The notes under the pieces were generated by a model. It was not told where the DNA came from and did not search any database. It saw only the letters and a program-made list of their open reading frames with translations. Positions 16,728-25,297 of a DNA stretch of 58,246 nucleotides are shown here, one piece after another. A program made the position numbers and the translations under genes. The stretch is from Pseudomonas sp. Irchel 3E20 (GTDB taxonomy: Bacteria > Pseudomonadota > Gammaproteobacteria > Pseudomonadales > Pseudomonadaceae): NCBI RefSeq assembly GCF_900187645.1, contig NZ_FYEE01000018.1, forward strand, positions 1-58,246, written 5' to 3'. Position 1 is the stretch's first letter. Every line of letters begins with the position of its first letter.

Positions 16728-17045
16728 ATGAAGTTTCTATGCAACAGCAGTGAACTGGCCGACGCCGCCAGTCGCGGTTTTGAGGTCGAGGGCCAGAAGC
16801 TGCTGGCCGTGCGCCGCGACGGCCAAGTCTATCTCTACCTCAATCGCTGCCCCCACCGCGGCATACCGCTGGAATGGCAACCCGACCGTTTTCTCGACGA
16901 CAGCGCCAGCCTGATCCAGTGCGCAACCCACGGCGCCTTGTTCCTAATGGAAACCGGCGAGTGCATCGCCGGCCCCTGCGCCGGAAAATCCCTGGCGGCC
17001 CTGCCCTGCCGGGAAGACAGCCAAGGCATCTGGGTCGGGCTTTAA
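16728..17045 (+). CDS. Small Rieske [2Fe-2S] protein
   Basis: This 105-residue protein is a stand-alone Rieske domain. The cluster ligands are visible as CPHRG and CATHG, about 20 residues apart. It lacks an oxygenase domain or membrane anchor, so it is probably a soluble ferredoxin-like electron carrier. I chose the ATG at 16728 because GAGGAAAG precedes it; an upstream ATG at 16686 would add 14 residues lacking family similarity. It ends by overlapping the convergent sfsA stop region. Confidence 0.85.
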   Translation: MKFLCNSSELADAASRGFEVEGQKLLAVRRDGQVYLYLNRCPHRGIPLEWQPDRFLDDSASLIQCATHGALFLMETGECIAGPCAGKSLAALPCREDSQGIWVGL

Positions 17046-17755
17046 CGGCCCAACTGCACGGGCAAGCGCCGTTCCACGCGGATCTCCTCGCAGGTCAGGC
17101 TCACGCCGTAGGCCAGAACTTCCACGCCTGCCGTAACCGCCTCACGCAACGCGGCGGCATAGCCCGGGTCGATTTCCTCGGCCGGGCGCACGGCGTCGAT
17201 GCCGGTGAGGTTGACGCAATACAACTGCACCGCACGCACGCCGTCACGGGCCAACGCCGCCAGTTCACGCAGGTGCTTGGCGCCGCGTGCCGTTACCGCG
17301 TCGGGAAACGCCGCCACTGGCGTGCCATCAAAGCCCAGGGTGACGCTCTTGACCTCAACGAACGCCGCGCCTTGCGGGTAGTCCAGGCGAAAATCGATGC
17401 GGCTGTTTTCCTGGCCGTATGGCACTTCGCGCTTGAGCCCGGTGAACCCGGCAAGTTCGGTGATCTGCCCGGCGCGCAGGGCCTCCTCGATCAAGCCGTT
17501 GGCCCGCGCCGTATTCACACAGGCCAGGCGTCCTTGAGGGGTCTGGCTGATTTCCCAGGTGCCGGGCAGTTTGCGCTTGGGGTCGTTGGAACGGCTGAAC
17601 CAGACCACCCCACCGGGCGCCATGCAATTGAGCATCGAGCCGGTGTTGGGGCAGTGGATGGTCAGCAGTTCGCCTTCCAGGGTTTCGATATCGGCCAGAA
17701 AACGCTTGTAGCGGCGCAGCAAGCGGCCCTCTTCCAGGGCAGGAGAAAAGCGCAT
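17042..17755 (-). CDS. sfsA: SfsA family DNA/RNA nuclease
   Basis: SfsA was first described as a sugar fermentation stimulator and is now classed as a nuclease-like protein. The 237-residue product has the N-terminal OB-like region with CPNTGSML and the PD-(D/E)xK-like core with IDFRLDYP and FVEVKSVTL. The ATG at 17755 overlaps the upstream aminotransferase stop (TGATG), so both are coupled. The four extra residues possible from an upstream start are unlikely. Confidence 0.92.
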   Translation of the reverse strand: MRFSPALEEGRLLRRYKRFLADIETLEGELLTIHCPNTGSMLNCMAPGGVVWFSRSNDPKRKLPGTWEISQTPQGRLACVNTARANGLIEEALRAGQITELAGFTGLKREVPYGQENSRIDFRLDYPQGAAFVEVKSVTLGFDGTPVAAFPDAVTARGAKHLRELAALARDGVRAVQLYCVNLTGIDAVRPAEEIDPGYAAALREAVTAGVEVLAYGVSLTCEEIRVERRLPVQLGR

Positions 17756-18927
17756 CAGCCTTGCCAACTGCGCAGGCCGCGGGCAATGCGCTCCACCGCT
17801 TCTTGCAAGCGCGGCAGGCTCTGAGTGTAGGCAAACCGCACGTGATGCCCGGCCAGGTGGCGGCCGAAGTCCAGGCCCGGGGTGAAGGCCACGTGCTCGG
17901 TTTCCAGGAAGTGCTGGCAGAAGGCGAACCCATCACCGCCGAACTGGCTGATGTCGGCGTATAGGTAGAACGCCCCTTCAGGCTCGACGGCGATGCCGAA
18001 CCCCAACTCCCGCAGGGCCGGCAGCAGGAAGTCGCGACGCCGGCCGAACTCGGCGCGACGTTCTTCGAGGATGTCCAGGGTCGCAGGCTCGAAACACGCC
18101 AGCGCCGCGTACTGGGCCATGCTCGGCGCACTGATGTAGAGGTTCTGCGCGAGTTTCTCCAACTCGCCTACCGCGTCCGGCGGGGCCACCAACCAACCCA
18201 GGCGCCACCCGGTCATGCCGAAGTATTTGGAGAAGCTATTGAGCACAAAGGCGCTGTCGTCCACTTCCAGCACGCTGGCGGCGTCGGTGCCGTAGGTCAG
18301 CCCGTGGTAGATCTCATCCACCACCAAATGGCCATTACGCGCCTTGACCGCCGCCGAAAGCCCGGCCAATTCGTCACGGCTGAGCAGGGTCCCGGTGGGG
18401 TTGGCGGGCGAGGCCACCAGGGCGCCGACGCTGCCCGCGTCCCAGTGCCGCGCCACCAGTTGCGGGGTGAGCTGATAGCGCACATCCGGCCCCACCGGCA
18501 CCAGTTGCGCCGCGCCTTCGACCAGGCGCAGGAAGTGGCGGTTGCACGGGTAGCCGGGGTCGGCCAGCAACCAGTGCTTGCCCGGGTCCACCAGCAAGCT
18601 ACTGGCCAGCAGCAAGGCGCCAGAGCCGCCGGGAGTAATCAGGATGCGCTCGGGGTCGATGCTCAAGCCGTAGCGCTGCTGGTAGAAACCGGCAATCGCG
18701 CCGCGCAACTCAGGGATGCCACGGGCCGCGGTGTAGCGGGTCTTGCCGGCGGTCAGGGCAGCCTGGCCGGCCTGGATGATCGGCTCGGCGGTGGTGAAGT
18801 CCGGCTCGCCGATTTCCAGGTGGATCACATCGTGGCCGGCGGCTTGCAGCTCATTGGCGCGGGCCAGCAGGGCCATGACGTGGAACGGTTCGATCGCGCG
18901 GCTGCGCGCACTGTAGGGCTGAGCCAT
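17755..18927 (-). CDS. Class I/II PLP-dependent aminotransferase
   Basis: This 390-residue fold-type I enzyme has the PLP lysine in SFSKYFGMTGWRLGW, the PANPTG motif and the substrate-binding arginine near HHVRFAYT. It is of the aspartate/aromatic-type subgroup; the substrate is unknown. I preferred the ATG at 18927 (MAQPYSARSR) over an in-frame TTG six codons upstream. It lies immediately upstream of sfsA and divergent from dksA, as in P. aeruginosa (PA4722-PA4723). Confidence 0.9.
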   Translation of the reverse strand: MAQPYSARSRAIEPFHVMALLARANELQAAGHDVIHLEIGEPDFTTAEPIIQAGQAALTAGKTRYTAARGIPELRGAIAGFYQQRYGLSIDPERILITPGGSGALLLASSLLVDPGKHWLLADPGYPCNRHFLRLVEGAAQLVPVGPDVRYQLTPQLVARHWDAGSVGALVASPANPTGTLLSRDELAGLSAAVKARNGHLVVDEIYHGLTYGTDAASVLEVDDSAFVLNSFSKYFGMTGWRLGWLVAPPDAVGELEKLAQNLYISAPSMAQYAALACFEPATLDILEERRAEFGRRRDFLLPALRELGFGIAVEPEGAFYLYADISQFGGDGFAFCQHFLETEHVAFTPGLDFGRHLAGHHVRFAYTQSLPRLQEAVERIARGLRSWQG

Positions 18928-19266
18928 GGGTAGCCATTCCTTCAATGGGAGGCAAAAGAGCCGATTCTACCCAACCCGGGGAACGAGCGAGCGGCTAAAG
19001 CGGTCAGAGCCGTCAGCCAGGTCCCGACCAACAACCGGGGCGTACACCCCAGGCTTGACTAAAATCACTAATCACGCAGGCCACCCGACTTACCAGACGC
19101 GGCTTTGCAACCTTTTGCATGCAAGGCTGGCCGTACGCTCGACAACCGGGAGTAGCGCGGCCCGATTTGATCTGGTAAGTTCGCCCGCTTGCAGCCGCAG
19201 GGCCGGCAGGTGTCGGTGAAGGAACAATCCTGCGCAATGGATTACAAGAGTAGAGGCGGTCCATTC
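18928..19266. other. Gap between the aminotransferase gene and dksA
   Basis: About 340 bases hold the divergent promoters and the dksA leader. TTGACT near 19058 could be a -35 element but no convincing -10 follows it. I see no RNA gene or repeat here. Confidence 0.4.
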
Positions 19267-19710
19267 ATGCCCACCCAAGCAAAGCAACAGCCAAACCAGT
19301 CGATCAGCGGCTTTGAACCCTACAAAGAGGTCAAGGGCGAGGAATACATGGGCAAGCCCATGCGCGATCACTTCACCAAGATCCTGAACAAGTGGAAACA
19401 GGACTTGATGCAGGAAGTCGACCGCACTGTTGACCACATGAAAGATGAGGCAGCCAACTTCCCCGACCCGGCCGACCGTGCCAGCCAGGAAGAAGAATTC
19501 AGCCTTGAACTGCGTGCCCGCGACCGCGAGCGCAAACTCATCAAGAAAATCGACAAGACCCTGCAACTGATCGAAGACGAAGAATACGGCTGGTGCGAAT
19601 CCTGCGGCGTCGAGATCGGTATCCGCCGGCTCGAAGCGCGCCCGACCGCCGACATGTGCGTCGACTGCAAGACCCTGGCAGAAATCAAGGAAAAACAGGT
19701 CGGCAAGTAG
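19267..19710 (+). CDS. dksA: DksA, RNA polymerase-binding transcription factor
   Basis: DksA enters the RNA polymerase secondary channel and works with ppGpp to repress rRNA promoters and activate biosynthetic genes. The 147-residue protein has the coiled-coil tip motif DPADRA (residues 67-72) with both key acidic residues. It has a four-cysteine zinc finger at C110, C113, C131 and C134. The ATG at 19267 follows GAGG. An earlier in-frame ATG would add a 26-residue extension not seen in the family. Confidence 0.95.
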   Translation: MPTQAKQQPNQSISGFEPYKEVKGEEYMGKPMRDHFTKILNKWKQDLMQEVDRTVDHMKDEAANFPDPADRASQEEEFSLELRARDRERKLIKKIDKTLQLIEDEEYGWCESCGVEIGIRRLEARPTADMCVDCKTLAEIKEKQVGK

Positions 19711-19730
19711 TCGCCGGCTTGTATAAAAGA

Positions 19731-19756
19731 ACGGAGCGTGCGAACGCTCCGTTTTT
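19731..19756 (+). terminator. Rho-independent terminator after dksA
   Basis: ACGGAGCGT and ACGCTCCGT form a nine-base-pair stem closed by a GCGA tetraloop and followed by five T. It lies about 20 bases past the dksA stop. Confidence 0.9.
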
Positions 19757-19840
19757 GTTTGCCCCGCTTTATCGCCCCGCCCGCCGCCCCAGGCAATGCT
19801 GTTAAACTCCCGCGCCCCATTCCCCAGCAAGGCGCTTTGC

Positions 19841-20857
19841 ATGTCTTCCTTGAATCAGGCGCTGCGCGCCGCCCTCGATCATCGCCAAGACCTGCTCGCC
19901 ACCCTGCACGGGCAAGGCACCGATTGCTATCGCCTGTTCCACGGCAGCCAAGAAGGCGCCGGGGGCCTGACCATCGACCGCTACGGCCCGCAACTGCTGG
20001 TGCAAAGCTTCCACCAAAGCCTGGAACGCGACGCCTTGCTGCAACTGCATGCCCTGGTGGATGAGCATCTGGGCCTTGCGACCCTGCTCGTCTACAACGA
20101 CCGCTCCCGGGGCAACTCGCGCATCGACCGCCAAGACAGCGTTTACCAGGCGCACGACGCCGCCCTGCAAGACCTGGTCGGCCATGAATGGGGCCTGAAC
20201 TACCGCGTGCGCGGCCGCCATGCCGGGCAAGACCCGCTGCTGTTTCTCGACCTGCGCAACACCCGCGGCTGGGTCAAGGACCACAGCGCCGGTAAAAGTG
20301 TGCTCAACCTGTTCGCCTACACCTGCGGCGTCGGCCTCAGCGCAGCGGCCGGTGGCGCGCGCGAGGTATGCAACCTGGACTTCGCCGAAGGCAACCTGGC
20401 CGTGGGCCGGGAAAACGGCCAGCTCAACCCGCACCTGCCGGCCATGGAATTCGTGCAGTCGGACTACTTCCCCGCCATCCGCCAACTCGCCGGGCTGCCC
20501 ATCAGCCAGCGCCGCGGGCAGAAACTGCCCAGCTACCCACGCCTGGAACAGCGCCAGTACGACCTGGTGCTACTCGACCCGCCGGCCTGGGCCAAAAGTG
20601 CGTTCGGCACTGTCGATTTGCTGCGCGACTACCAGAGCCTGCTCAAGCCCGCCCTGCTGGCCACCGCCGACAATGGCGTGCTGATCTGCTGCAACAACTT
20701 GGCGAAAGTCAGCCTCGACGACTGGCGCGAGCAGGTGCTGCGCTGTGCCGACAAGGCCGGGCGGCCGGTACGCGACTGGCAGGTGATGACGCCGGGGGCG
20801 GACTTCCCCTCCCACGACGGGCAGCCGCCCCTCAAGACCCTGATCCTGCAACTCTGA
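19841..20857 (+). CDS. SAM-dependent methyltransferase, RlmI/RlmK-like
   Basis: This 338-residue Rossmann-fold methyltransferase has the SAM motif LNLFAYTCGVGLSA and the catalytic LDPPAWAKS motif, typical of COG1092 enzymes that make 5-methylcytosine or 2-methylguanosine in 23S rRNA. The N-terminal part (about residues 1-100) lacks a clear PUA domain, so it is not a standard RlmI. The ATG at 19841 has AAGG upstream and fits the family better than the start 15 codons earlier. The exact target base cannot be read from the sequence. Confidence 0.82.
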   Translation: MSSLNQALRAALDHRQDLLATLHGQGTDCYRLFHGSQEGAGGLTIDRYGPQLLVQSFHQSLERDALLQLHALVDEHLGLATLLVYNDRSRGNSRIDRQDSVYQAHDAALQDLVGHEWGLNYRVRGRHAGQDPLLFLDLRNTRGWVKDHSAGKSVLNLFAYTCGVGLSAAAGGAREVCNLDFAEGNLAVGRENGQLNPHLPAMEFVQSDYFPAIRQLAGLPISQRRGQKLPSYPRLEQRQYDLVLLDPPAWAKSAFGTVDLLRDYQSLLKPALLATADNGVLICCNNLAKVSLDDWREQVLRCADKAGRPVRDWQVMTPGADFPSHDGQPPLKTLILQL

Positions 20858-20951
20858 GACAAACTTCAGGCGCCAATAAACACGGCTACTTCGGAACCAG
20901 AATGGCGTGCCATACTCCAAGGCACTCCGATTCAGACAGATGACGCCGCAC

Positions 20952-23888
20952 ATGCCCAAAGGATTGATTCGCGCTATTGGCGCCCTGTTGACCGCCCTCG
21001 CTCTCTACAGCTTGCTGGGCTTCTTGATCCTTCCAGGCATTGCCCTGCGCATCGCCAACCAACAGTTAGCCAACTACGCCACCACCCCCGCCCACATCCA
21101 GCGTATCGAACTCAACCCGTTCAGCCTGGAACTGAGCGTCTGGGGCCTGAACATCGGCGAACCGGGCAAGGAGCAAGTGGCCTTCGAGCGCCTCTACGCC
21201 AACCTGCAATTGGACAGCCTGTGGACCCGTGCCCTGCACCTGGCGGACGTGGAGCTGGACAAGCCCAAGACCCAGATCCTGTTCGGCAAGGACGGCAAGC
21301 TCAACCTGCTGGGCCTGTTCAACCTGCCCGCCAGCGAACCCACCCCCGCCGACCCCGAGGCCAAGCCGTTCCCACTGCGCATCGAGCGCATCAAACTGGC
21401 CGGCGGCTATGTGCACTTCCAGGACCTGCGCCCCAGCGAGCCGATCGAATTCCTCTACGACAAAATGGACCTGGAGCTGAAAAACCTCAGCACCCTGCCC
21501 GACGACAACGCCGACATGACCCTGGTGGCCGCCGGCCCCGAGGGCGGCAAGATCGATTGGACCGGCAACTTCAGCCTGGTGCCGATTGCCTCCGAAGGCA
21601 CCCTGAAAGTCACCGACGGCAAGATGAAAGTCTGGTGGCCCTACGTGCGTGACGCCGTGCCCCTGGTGCTCGAAGACGGCGTGCTCAACCTCAGCACCCG
21701 CTACAAACTCAACCTGAGCCAGCAGACCGAACTGCTGCTCAGCGACGTGGCGGTCAGCGTCGCCCCTTTCGCCATCAAGGCCCCCGACGGCCGCCCACTG
21801 GCGCGCCTGGAACGCCTGGACATCAGCGAAACCACGGTCGACATGGCCAAGCAACAGGTCATCGTCGGCAAGATCCGCAGCCAGAAGCTGGAAACCTGGG
21901 CCGCCCGCGAAGCCGATGGCCAACTCGACTGGCAAAAGCTCTTTGCCAGCCAACCGGCCAAGCCGGCGTCCAAAGCGGCCGCCACCGCCCCGGCCACCGC
22001 CGACACCCCAAAAGCCGACCAACCGGCGCCGCCCGGCAAGCCTTGGCAAGTGCTGCTCAAGGACGTGCAACTGCGCAACTACCACGTGCACCTGGCCGAC
22101 CGCCAGGCCAAACCGGCCGTGGCCCTGGAACTGGGCCCGCTGAACCTGGACCTGCAAAACTTCGACAGCCTCAACCAGTCGCCCTTCACCCTCAAGCTCG
22201 ATACCGGGTTGGGCAAGCAGGGCAAGATCCTGGCCAATGGCGAGGTCAACCTGAACCCGGTCAGCGCCAAGCTCGCGGTGCAAACCAAGGACATCGACCT
22301 GCGCGTCGCCCAGTCCTACATCAGCCCCTTCATTCGCCTGGAACTGCGCAGCGGCATGCTCGGCAGCGACCTGGCGGTCAACCTCAAGAGCACCGAACCG
22401 CTGGCCCTGAGCATCACCGGCCGCGCCCAGGTCGATCAGTTGCACACCCTCGACACCCTGAAAACCCGCGATTTCCTCAAGTGGCAGCAAGTGGTGGTCG
22501 AGGGCCTGGACTACCGCCACGGCGACAGCCTGTCGATCAACCGCATCAACCTCAAGCAGCCCTATGTGCGCTTCATGATTAACGATGATCGCACCACCAA
22601 CATCGACGACCTGCTGATCCCGCAACCGGCCGACAGCGGCGCGAAAAAAGCCGCCGCCAAACCCGCCGCCAGCCAGGAAAAACCCCTGGGCATCCACATC
22701 GGCGGCATCGCCATCAACGACGGTTCGGCCAACTTCGCCGACTTCAGCCTCACGCCCAACTTCGCCACCGCCATCCAGCAGCTCAACGGCCAGATCGGCA
22801 CCATCGACAGCCGCCAGGCCAAACCGGCCACCGTGGACGTCAAGGGCAAGGTCGACCGCTATGCGCCGGTGACCATCAAGGGCAGCGTCAACCCCTTCGA
22901 CCCGATGGCCGCACTGGATATCGCCACCAGTTTCAAACGGGTCGAACTGACCACGCTCACGCCCTACTCCGGCAAGTTCGCCGGCTACCGCATCCGCAAG
23001 GGCCGCCTCAACCTCGACCTGCACTACCTGATTACCAAGGGCCAGCTCAAGGCCCAGAACAAAGTGGTGGTCGAGCAACTGCAACTGGGCGAAAAGGTCG
23101 ATAGCCCGGACGCCGTCAGCCTGCCGCTGAAACTGGCGGTGGCGTTGCTCAAGGACGTGGACGGCAAGATCTCCATCGAACTGCCGGTCACGGGCGATCT
23201 GAACAACCCGCAGTTCAGCGTGATGCCCATTGTCTGGCAAACCCTGCGCAACCTCATCGTCAAGGCCGCCGCCGCGCCGTTCAAGTTGATCGGCGGGCTC
23301 GTCAGCGGTGGCGGGTCGCAGGACCTGGGCACCGTGTCCTTCGCCCCCGGCTCCAGCGAGTTGGGCAGCGACGCCAAAGCCGCCCTCACCACCCTGGCCA
23401 AGGCCCTCAAGGAACGCCCGGCCCTGCGCCTGGAAATCGAAGGCACCAGCGCCGCCAGCAGCGACGGCCCGCTGATTGCCGAGCAACGCCTGGAGCGCGA
23501 ATACCAGTACACCTACTACAAGATGCTCCAGCGCCGTGGCGACAAAGTGCCGGCCCAGGCTTCGCTGCTGCAAGTGCCGGAAGACGAGAAAGCGCCCCTG
23601 CTCGAAGGCATCTACCGCACCCGTCTGAAAACCCAGCCACCGGCCGAATGGGAACAACTGAGCCGCCGCGAGCGCACCGAAAAACTGCATGAGGGCGTCA
23701 TCAAGTTCTGGAGCGAAAGCGATGTGCTGCTGCGCCAACTCGGCCAGGACCGCGCCAGCAGCATCAAGGACTACCTGGTGGATAAAGGGCAACTGGCCGA
23801 CGACCGCGTGTACTTCATCGACGCCAACCTGGGCGAGGCCGAAAGTGATGGCCGGGTGATTACCCCGCTGCACCTGGACGCCGAATAG
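20952..23888 (+). CDS. DUF748 domain-containing AsmA-like envelope protein
   Basis: The 978-residue protein has one N-terminal membrane helix (about residues 4-28) and a long beta-rich body rich in DVELDKP/GLFNL-type segments, as in the AsmA/YhdP/TamB superfamily of bridge-like proteins. Ala/Pro/Lys-rich linkers occur near residues 335-360 and 555-575. Near the C-terminus SFAPGSSELGSDAKAAL recalls an OmpA-type region. An ATG four codons earlier (20940) is also possible. A role in lipid transport or envelope maintenance is inferred only from the superfamily. Confidence 0.8.
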   Translation: MPKGLIRAIGALLTALALYSLLGFLILPGIALRIANQQLANYATTPAHIQRIELNPFSLELSVWGLNIGEPGKEQVAFERLYANLQLDSLWTRALHLADVELDKPKTQILFGKDGKLNLLGLFNLPASEPTPADPEAKPFPLRIERIKLAGGYVHFQDLRPSEPIEFLYDKMDLELKNLSTLPDDNADMTLVAAGPEGGKIDWTGNFSLVPIASEGTLKVTDGKMKVWWPYVRDAVPLVLEDGVLNLSTRYKLNLSQQTELLLSDVAVSVAPFAIKAPDGRPLARLERLDISETTVDMAKQQVIVGKIRSQKLETWAAREADGQLDWQKLFASQPAKPASKAAATAPATADTPKADQPAPPGKPWQVLLKDVQLRNYHVHLADRQAKPAVALELGPLNLDLQNFDSLNQSPFTLKLDTGLGKQGKILANGEVNLNPVSAKLAVQTKDIDLRVAQSYISPFIRLELRSGMLGSDLAVNLKSTEPLALSITGRAQVDQLHTLDTLKTRDFLKWQQVVVEGLDYRHGDSLSINRINLKQPYVRFMINDDRTTNIDDLLIPQPADSGAKKAAAKPAASQEKPLGIHIGGIAINDGSANFADFSLTPNFATAIQQLNGQIGTIDSRQAKPATVDVKGKVDRYAPVTIKGSVNPFDPMAALDIATSFKRVELTTLTPYSGKFAGYRIRKGRLNLDLHYLITKGQLKAQNKVVVEQLQLGEKVDSPDAVSLPLKLAVALLKDVDGKISIELPVTGDLNNPQFSVMPIVWQTLRNLIVKAAAAPFKLIGGLVSGGGSQDLGTVSFAPGSSELGSDAKAALTTLAKALKERPALRLEIEGTSAASSDGPLIAEQRLEREYQYTYYKMLQRRGDKVPAQASLLQVPEDEKAPLLEGIYRTRLKTQPPAEWEQLSRRERTEKLHEGVIKFWSESDVLLRQLGQDRASSIKDYLVDKGQLADDRVYFIDANLGEAESDGRVITPLHLDAE

Positions 23889-23900
23889 CTTATCGGCGAA

Positions 23901-23934
23901 CACAAAAAATCCGGCCGAGGCCGGATTTTTTGTG
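23901..23934. terminator. Bidirectional terminator between convergent genes
   Basis: A near-perfect 34-base palindrome has a CCGGCC/GGCCGG core with a GA turn, flanked by six A and six T. It serves the DUF748 gene on plus and the RIO kinase gene on minus. Confidence 0.92.
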
Positions 23935-23939
23935 GGCGA

Positions 23940-24833
23940 TCACTGCATCCAGGGTGGAGGCGGTTCTTCAGCCTTGCTCGGCGGTGCGTCGTCGGCGGCG
24001 CGTACCGCTTGCCGACGCTCCTCGTCGAGGCGCGCGGCCTCGATCTCGCGCATGATCCCGCCCACGTCCGCCAGCTCTTCGGGTTCGTCGAACTCGCCGG
24101 TCAGCACACTGGCCGGGTGCAAGGTGCCGGCTTCGTACAACGCCCACATTTCCTTGGCGTACTTGGTCGCCTTCAACTCCGGGGCAAAACGCCCGAAGTA
24201 GGACGCCATGTTGCCCACGTCCCGCTCCAACATGCTGAACGCGTGGTTGTTGCCCGCCGCGTCCACCGCTTGCGGCAGGTCGATAATCACCGGCCCGGTG
24301 GGCGTAAGCAGCACGTTGAACTCGGAAAGGTCACCGTGCACCAGGCCGGTACACAGCATCAGCACAATCTGCTGGATCAGAAAGGCGTGGTATTCGCGCG
24401 CCTGCTCCGGTTCCAGCACCACGTCGTTCAAGCGCGGGGCCGCATCGCCGTACTCGTCGGCAATCAGCTCCATGAGCAGCACGCCTTCAAGAAAATCGAA
24501 CGGCTTGGGCACCCGCACGCCCGCGCCGGCGAGGCGGAACAGCGCCGCCACTTCGGCGTTCTGCCAGGCGTCCTCGGTCTCTTTGCGACCGAATTTTGAG
24601 CCCTTGGCCATCGCCCGCGCCTGGCGGCTGTTGCGCACCTTGCGGCCTTCCTGATACTCGGCCGCCTGGCGGAAACTGCGTTTATTCGCCTCCTTGTAGA
24701 CCTTTGCGCAACGCAGCTCATTACCGCAGCGCACCACATAAACAGCTGCTTCTTTACCACTCATGAGTGGGCGCAGCACCTCGTCGACCAGACCGTCCTC
24801 GATCAGGGGTTCAATGCGTTTTGGAGTCTTCAT
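23940..24833 (-). CDS. RIO-type serine/threonine protein kinase
   Basis: The 297-residue protein keeps the RIO kinase core: the P-loop-like SGKEAAVY (residues 25-32), ATP lysine K44 in CAKVYKE, the catalytic loop HGDLSEFN (166-173) and the metal-binding aspartate D185 in IIDLPQAVD. RIO kinases of eukaryotes and archaea act in ribosome maturation; the bacterial targets are unclear. P. aeruginosa has a homologue, PA4780. The C-terminus ends in an acidic, proline-rich tail. It stands alone and is divergent from the chemoreceptor gene. Confidence 0.9.
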   Translation of the reverse strand: MKTPKRIEPLIEDGLVDEVLRPLMSGKEAAVYVVRCGNELRCAKVYKEANKRSFRQAAEYQEGRKVRNSRQARAMAKGSKFGRKETEDAWQNAEVAALFRLAGAGVRVPKPFDFLEGVLLMELIADEYGDAAPRLNDVVLEPEQAREYHAFLIQQIVLMLCTGLVHGDLSEFNVLLTPTGPVIIDLPQAVDAAGNNHAFSMLERDVGNMASYFGRFAPELKATKYAKEMWALYEAGTLHPASVLTGEFDEPEELADVGGIMREIEAARLDEERRQAVRAADDAPPSKAEEPPPPWMQ

Positions 24834-25297
24834 CAGCTTTTATTGTGGGTCCTTTATTACCAAACACGCGAATGTCACTCGTTATACGGCAATCCTCTCT
24901 CCGGTGGGAGAGCCTGCCGACCTATGAACGCAACCGATGCACTCAATGTGCCAGATTATTCGGACAAAACCCGAGGGCCTATGCCGACCGCGAGGAATCA
25001 TAGCCGACGCGGCAAACCCAGCATGCCGCACACCCAGCACCATTTGCGACAGAATCTGACACAGCAGCGCCAGGTGTCTGAGGATTTTTCCTCAGACACC
25101 TCAATTTCCCGCCGCGCCAGCCGAAGCCCTTACAGACAAGGGAGTTTGTCTGCCTCCAACAAAAAACCGTCATCGACCCGGTGACAAAGGCTTTCCCCGC
25201 TGCGGGACGAAAGGACTCGACGCACCACACAAGACGTTTACGGCTGCCGTCAATCCGCGATCACTTCGTGGGCCTACAAGAAAAATCTGGAGCGCGG
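24834..25297. other. Gap between the RIO kinase and chemoreceptor genes
   Basis: This 464-base gap has a perfect 11-bp hairpin with an ATTTTT loop (25074-25101). A FliA-like promoter directly follows it. The rest shows no RNA gene or convincing small coding frame. Confidence 0.5.
25102..25126 (+). promoter_or_regulatory. FliA (sigma-28) type promoter of the chemoreceptor gene
   Basis: TCAA, 15 bases, then GCCGAA fits the sigma-28 pattern TCAAG-N(12-15)-GCCGATA. It lies about 170 bases upstream of the ATG. Chemoreceptor genes are commonly FliA-dependent in Pseudomonas. Confidence 0.5.

Noticed and set aside
21066..23903. A 945-codon minus-strand open frame
   Set aside because: It is antisense to the DUF748 gene and arises from the high GC at third positions; its composition is not protein-like and it lacks any family motif.
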